Source: Geitlerinema sp. BBD 1991-9
GTDB lineage: Bacteria; Cyanobacteriota; Cyanobacteriia; Cyanobacteriales; Geitlerinemataceae
NCBI GenBank assembly: GCA_001657325.1
Contig: LWRO01000012.1
Coordinates: 38,112-102,111 of the forward strand
DNA: 64,000 bases
Direction: 5' to 3'
Position numbers and translations under genes: made by a program. How positions within the stretch are numbered: the stretch's first letter is position 1; the number at the start of each line of letters is the position of its first letter. Positions 62,638 through 64,000 of this stretch are shown here, in pieces. Below the pieces are notes generated by a model. That model had not been told where the DNA came from, searched no databases, and saw only the letters and a list, made by a program, of their open reading frames with translations.

Positions 62638-64000
62638 CTACAACCCCCGCTCTCGAAGAATACGAGTTTTTACCAAATCTGGCGTATCCGAAAAATCCAA
62701 CAACACATCCAACAACGGCGACGAAACCCCGCGTTCCTTGACAATTGCCACCACCAACGCCAACTGATTCGCCGTCGGAAGCGGCTTATCCGCATTCAAA
62801 CAATCCTCAAACACCAACAACTCCAAAAAATTGGCATCGTATTTTCCCAACTGCACCAACAACCCCGTAATCACCGTTCGATCGATCTTCCGCTTCACAT
62901 CCACTCCCTGAAACAAACGCCGCAATCGCACCTGCAACGGCAACACCCACTGCACCCGTTCCACCATCGCCAAACGATTGAGGGCAAAAAACGCCGAACG
63001 TGCCACCTGATTCGCCAACGCCGGTTTTTCCAACACCCGATCGATCGTCTCCCAAATCGCCTCAGCCACCGCCAAATCCACCATTTCCCGCTGCTGCTGC
63101 GCCACATAAACCGCCGACTCCAACACCGCAAACACCATCTGACAAACCTCCGGCTTCTCCTCATCGCGCACTCGGCGAAACAGCGACAACACCTCCTCCT
63201 GGGTGCCGAAACCCGCCTTTAGCCCCTCAACCGCCGCCGCCAATAAATTCTGCCGCACCCCTACCAACGGCGACGCCAATCCCGCCGACACCGACAACAG
63301 CGCAATTCCCCGCCGTTCCGCCACCGCCAGTACTGCCCAGGATGCCGCCAACGCCACCTCCCGCGAGGAGTCCTCACAAGCTGCCAACAAGCGGTTTAAC
63401 GCCGCTTCGTCTCCGTCTTCCGCCGCCGATCGATCGCACTTGACGCGCAACAACCGCGCTTCTTTCAACGTCACCTGCGCCAACCAGGGCATCACCGCCT
63501 CCGGCACGATTTCCATTTTTTTCAACACTCGCGCCAGCAGTTTCTCCGACAGTGCGGGTAACACCCCCATCAACAGTTCCCCCCAGCGATCGAACAAACT
63601 CGTCGTGTCTCCAATCAATCGATCGCACGCCGGAATCAACTCAAAAGGTCGATCGATCAGTCGCGGCGCAATCCACACCAACAGCAACAACTTCGCCCCC
63701 GCCCCGCAACCCGTCAGTTGCGCCAAAATCCCGCCCACACCGGACAACCGACTGGCCGCGATATCCGTCACCTTCCACTGACGCATCGCCGACGCAACCG
63801 CTTCCCCACCGCCAGACTCGATCGCATATTCCAACGCCAAAATCGCCCGTCGCGGATTTCCCCCACCCGCCAACACCACCTCTAACAATTGCGGGAGTCT
63901 GCCCTCATCCCCCAACCCCTTCTCCCAATCTTGGGAGAAGGGGAGCCGTTGTGAAGTCTCTCTCCCAAGGTGGGGAGAGGGATTTAGGGAGAGGTCTGCA
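62638..64000 (-). CDS. HEAT-like repeat protein, 5' part beyond the window
   Basis: From about 63900 leftward the product is an all-helical protein of about 420 residues with HEAT/ARM-like alpha-helical repeats (REVALAASWAVLAVAERRG, EVCQMVFAVLESAVYVAQQ, VARSAFFALNRLAMVERV). No catalytic motif is seen. The reading frame stays open to the right edge through a dispersed repeat (63901-63996), which adds residues such as LSLNPSPHLG and QDWEKGLGDEG in frame, so the gene continues outside the window or was cut by the repeat. The only start-like codon is a TTG within the repeat. The function is unknown. Confidence 0.6.
   Translation of the reverse strand, partial: ADLSLNPSPHLGRETSQRLPFSQDWEKGLGDEGRLPQLLEVVLAGGGNPRRAILALEYAIESGGGEAVASAMRQWKVTDIAASRLSGVGGILAQLTGCGAGAKLLLLVWIAPRLIDRPFELIPACDRLIGDTTSLFDRWGELLMGVLPALSEKLLARVLKKMEIVPEAVMPWLAQVTLKEARLLRVKCDRSAAEDGDEAALNRLLAACEDSSREVALAASWAVLAVAERRGIALLSVSAGLASPLVGVRQNLLAAAVEGLKAGFGTQEEVLSLFRRVRDEEKPEVCQMVFAVLESAVYVAQQQREMVDLAVAEAIWETIDRVLEKPALANQVARSAFFALNRLAMVERVQWVLPLQVRLRRLFQGVDVKRKIDRTVITGLLVQLGKYDANFLELLVFEDCLNADKPLPTANQLALVVAIVKERGVSSPLLDVLLDFSDTPDLVKTRILRERGL
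63901..63996. repeat. Dispersed double-hairpin repeat (family C), copy 2
   Basis: GCCCTCATCCCCCAACCCC, then TTCTCCCAATCTTGGGAGAA, and CTCTCCC...GGGATTTAGGGAGAGG: the inverse of 47152-47247. It is read in frame by the HEAT-like gene. Confidence 0.85.

Overview
The window is from a cyanobacterium. It carries psaC, a GUN4-domain protein, DUF1997 and DUF3172 proteins, a PatA-type response regulator, the Ccs1/CcdA cytochrome c maturation pair, many CGATCG/GCGATCGC (HIP1-type) octamers, and heptameric short tandem repeats (GTGAGCA, CAGTTATCAGTCAC types). The exact genus cannot be read from the sequence; a filamentous Oscillatoriales-type genome would fit.

Layout. 1-35.2 kb is ordinary chromosome: groEL under a perfect CIRCE operator, a GT2 glycosyltransferase, a sterol desaturase/SDR fusion, two solute-binding proteins (one fused to pentapeptide repeats), an SLH protein, tRNA-Ser(GCT), psaC, an HdrB-like protein, mreBCD, ssb, a GUN4 protein, bioF, a PatA-like regulator, cobS, dtd, a His-rich CobW GTPase, ftsH, ccs1-ccdA, a squalene/phytoene synthase, pyrG, a methyltransferase, a HAD hydrolase and tRNA-Ala(CGC).

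35.2-61.9 kb is a composite type III-B CRISPR-Cas island. Array 1 (72 repeats, 71 spacers, crRNA sense on the minus strand) faces a Csx18-like gene, cas1 and cas2. Then come cas10/cmr2, cmr3, cmr4, a Cmr5-like small subunit, a 544-residue double-RAMP Cmr protein and a CARF-HEPN (Csm6-like) ribonuclease. A P-loop kinase-WYL protein, an NfeD-like protein, a Cas1 homologue without its catalytic glutamates and a ParDE-like toxin-antitoxin pair follow. The last part is a second adaptation module: a reverse transcriptase-Cas1 fusion, cas2, a small HTH protein and array 2 (24 repeats, 23 spacers, plus strand, ending in a perfect hairpin). The two repeat types differ at the 5' side but share the last 15 nt of the crRNA handle side, so one effector complex may use both arrays. 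No cas6 is visible here.

The most striking observation is inside the csx18-like gene next to array 1. A 36-bp segment (exactly the array-1 repeat length) is directly duplicated around a 38-bp insert (a typical spacer length). Removing the 74 bp restores a perfect 92-residue reading frame. This is the footprint expected of an off-target Cas1-Cas2 spacer integration, a nascent 'neo-CRISPR' that broke a CRISPR-accessory gene. A second observation is that spacers of the RT-Cas1-linked array are rich in perfect hairpins (7 of 23 by eye, against about 4-5 of 71 in array 1), which fits capture of structured RNA such as transcript ends.

61.9-64 kb holds an antitoxin-like gene whose 3' part runs into a tandem repeat, and a HEAT-like gene that runs off the right edge through an in-frame repeat element. 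Several palindromic repeat families are scattered through the window, including between genes of the cmr operon and on both sides of the RT-cas1 gene.
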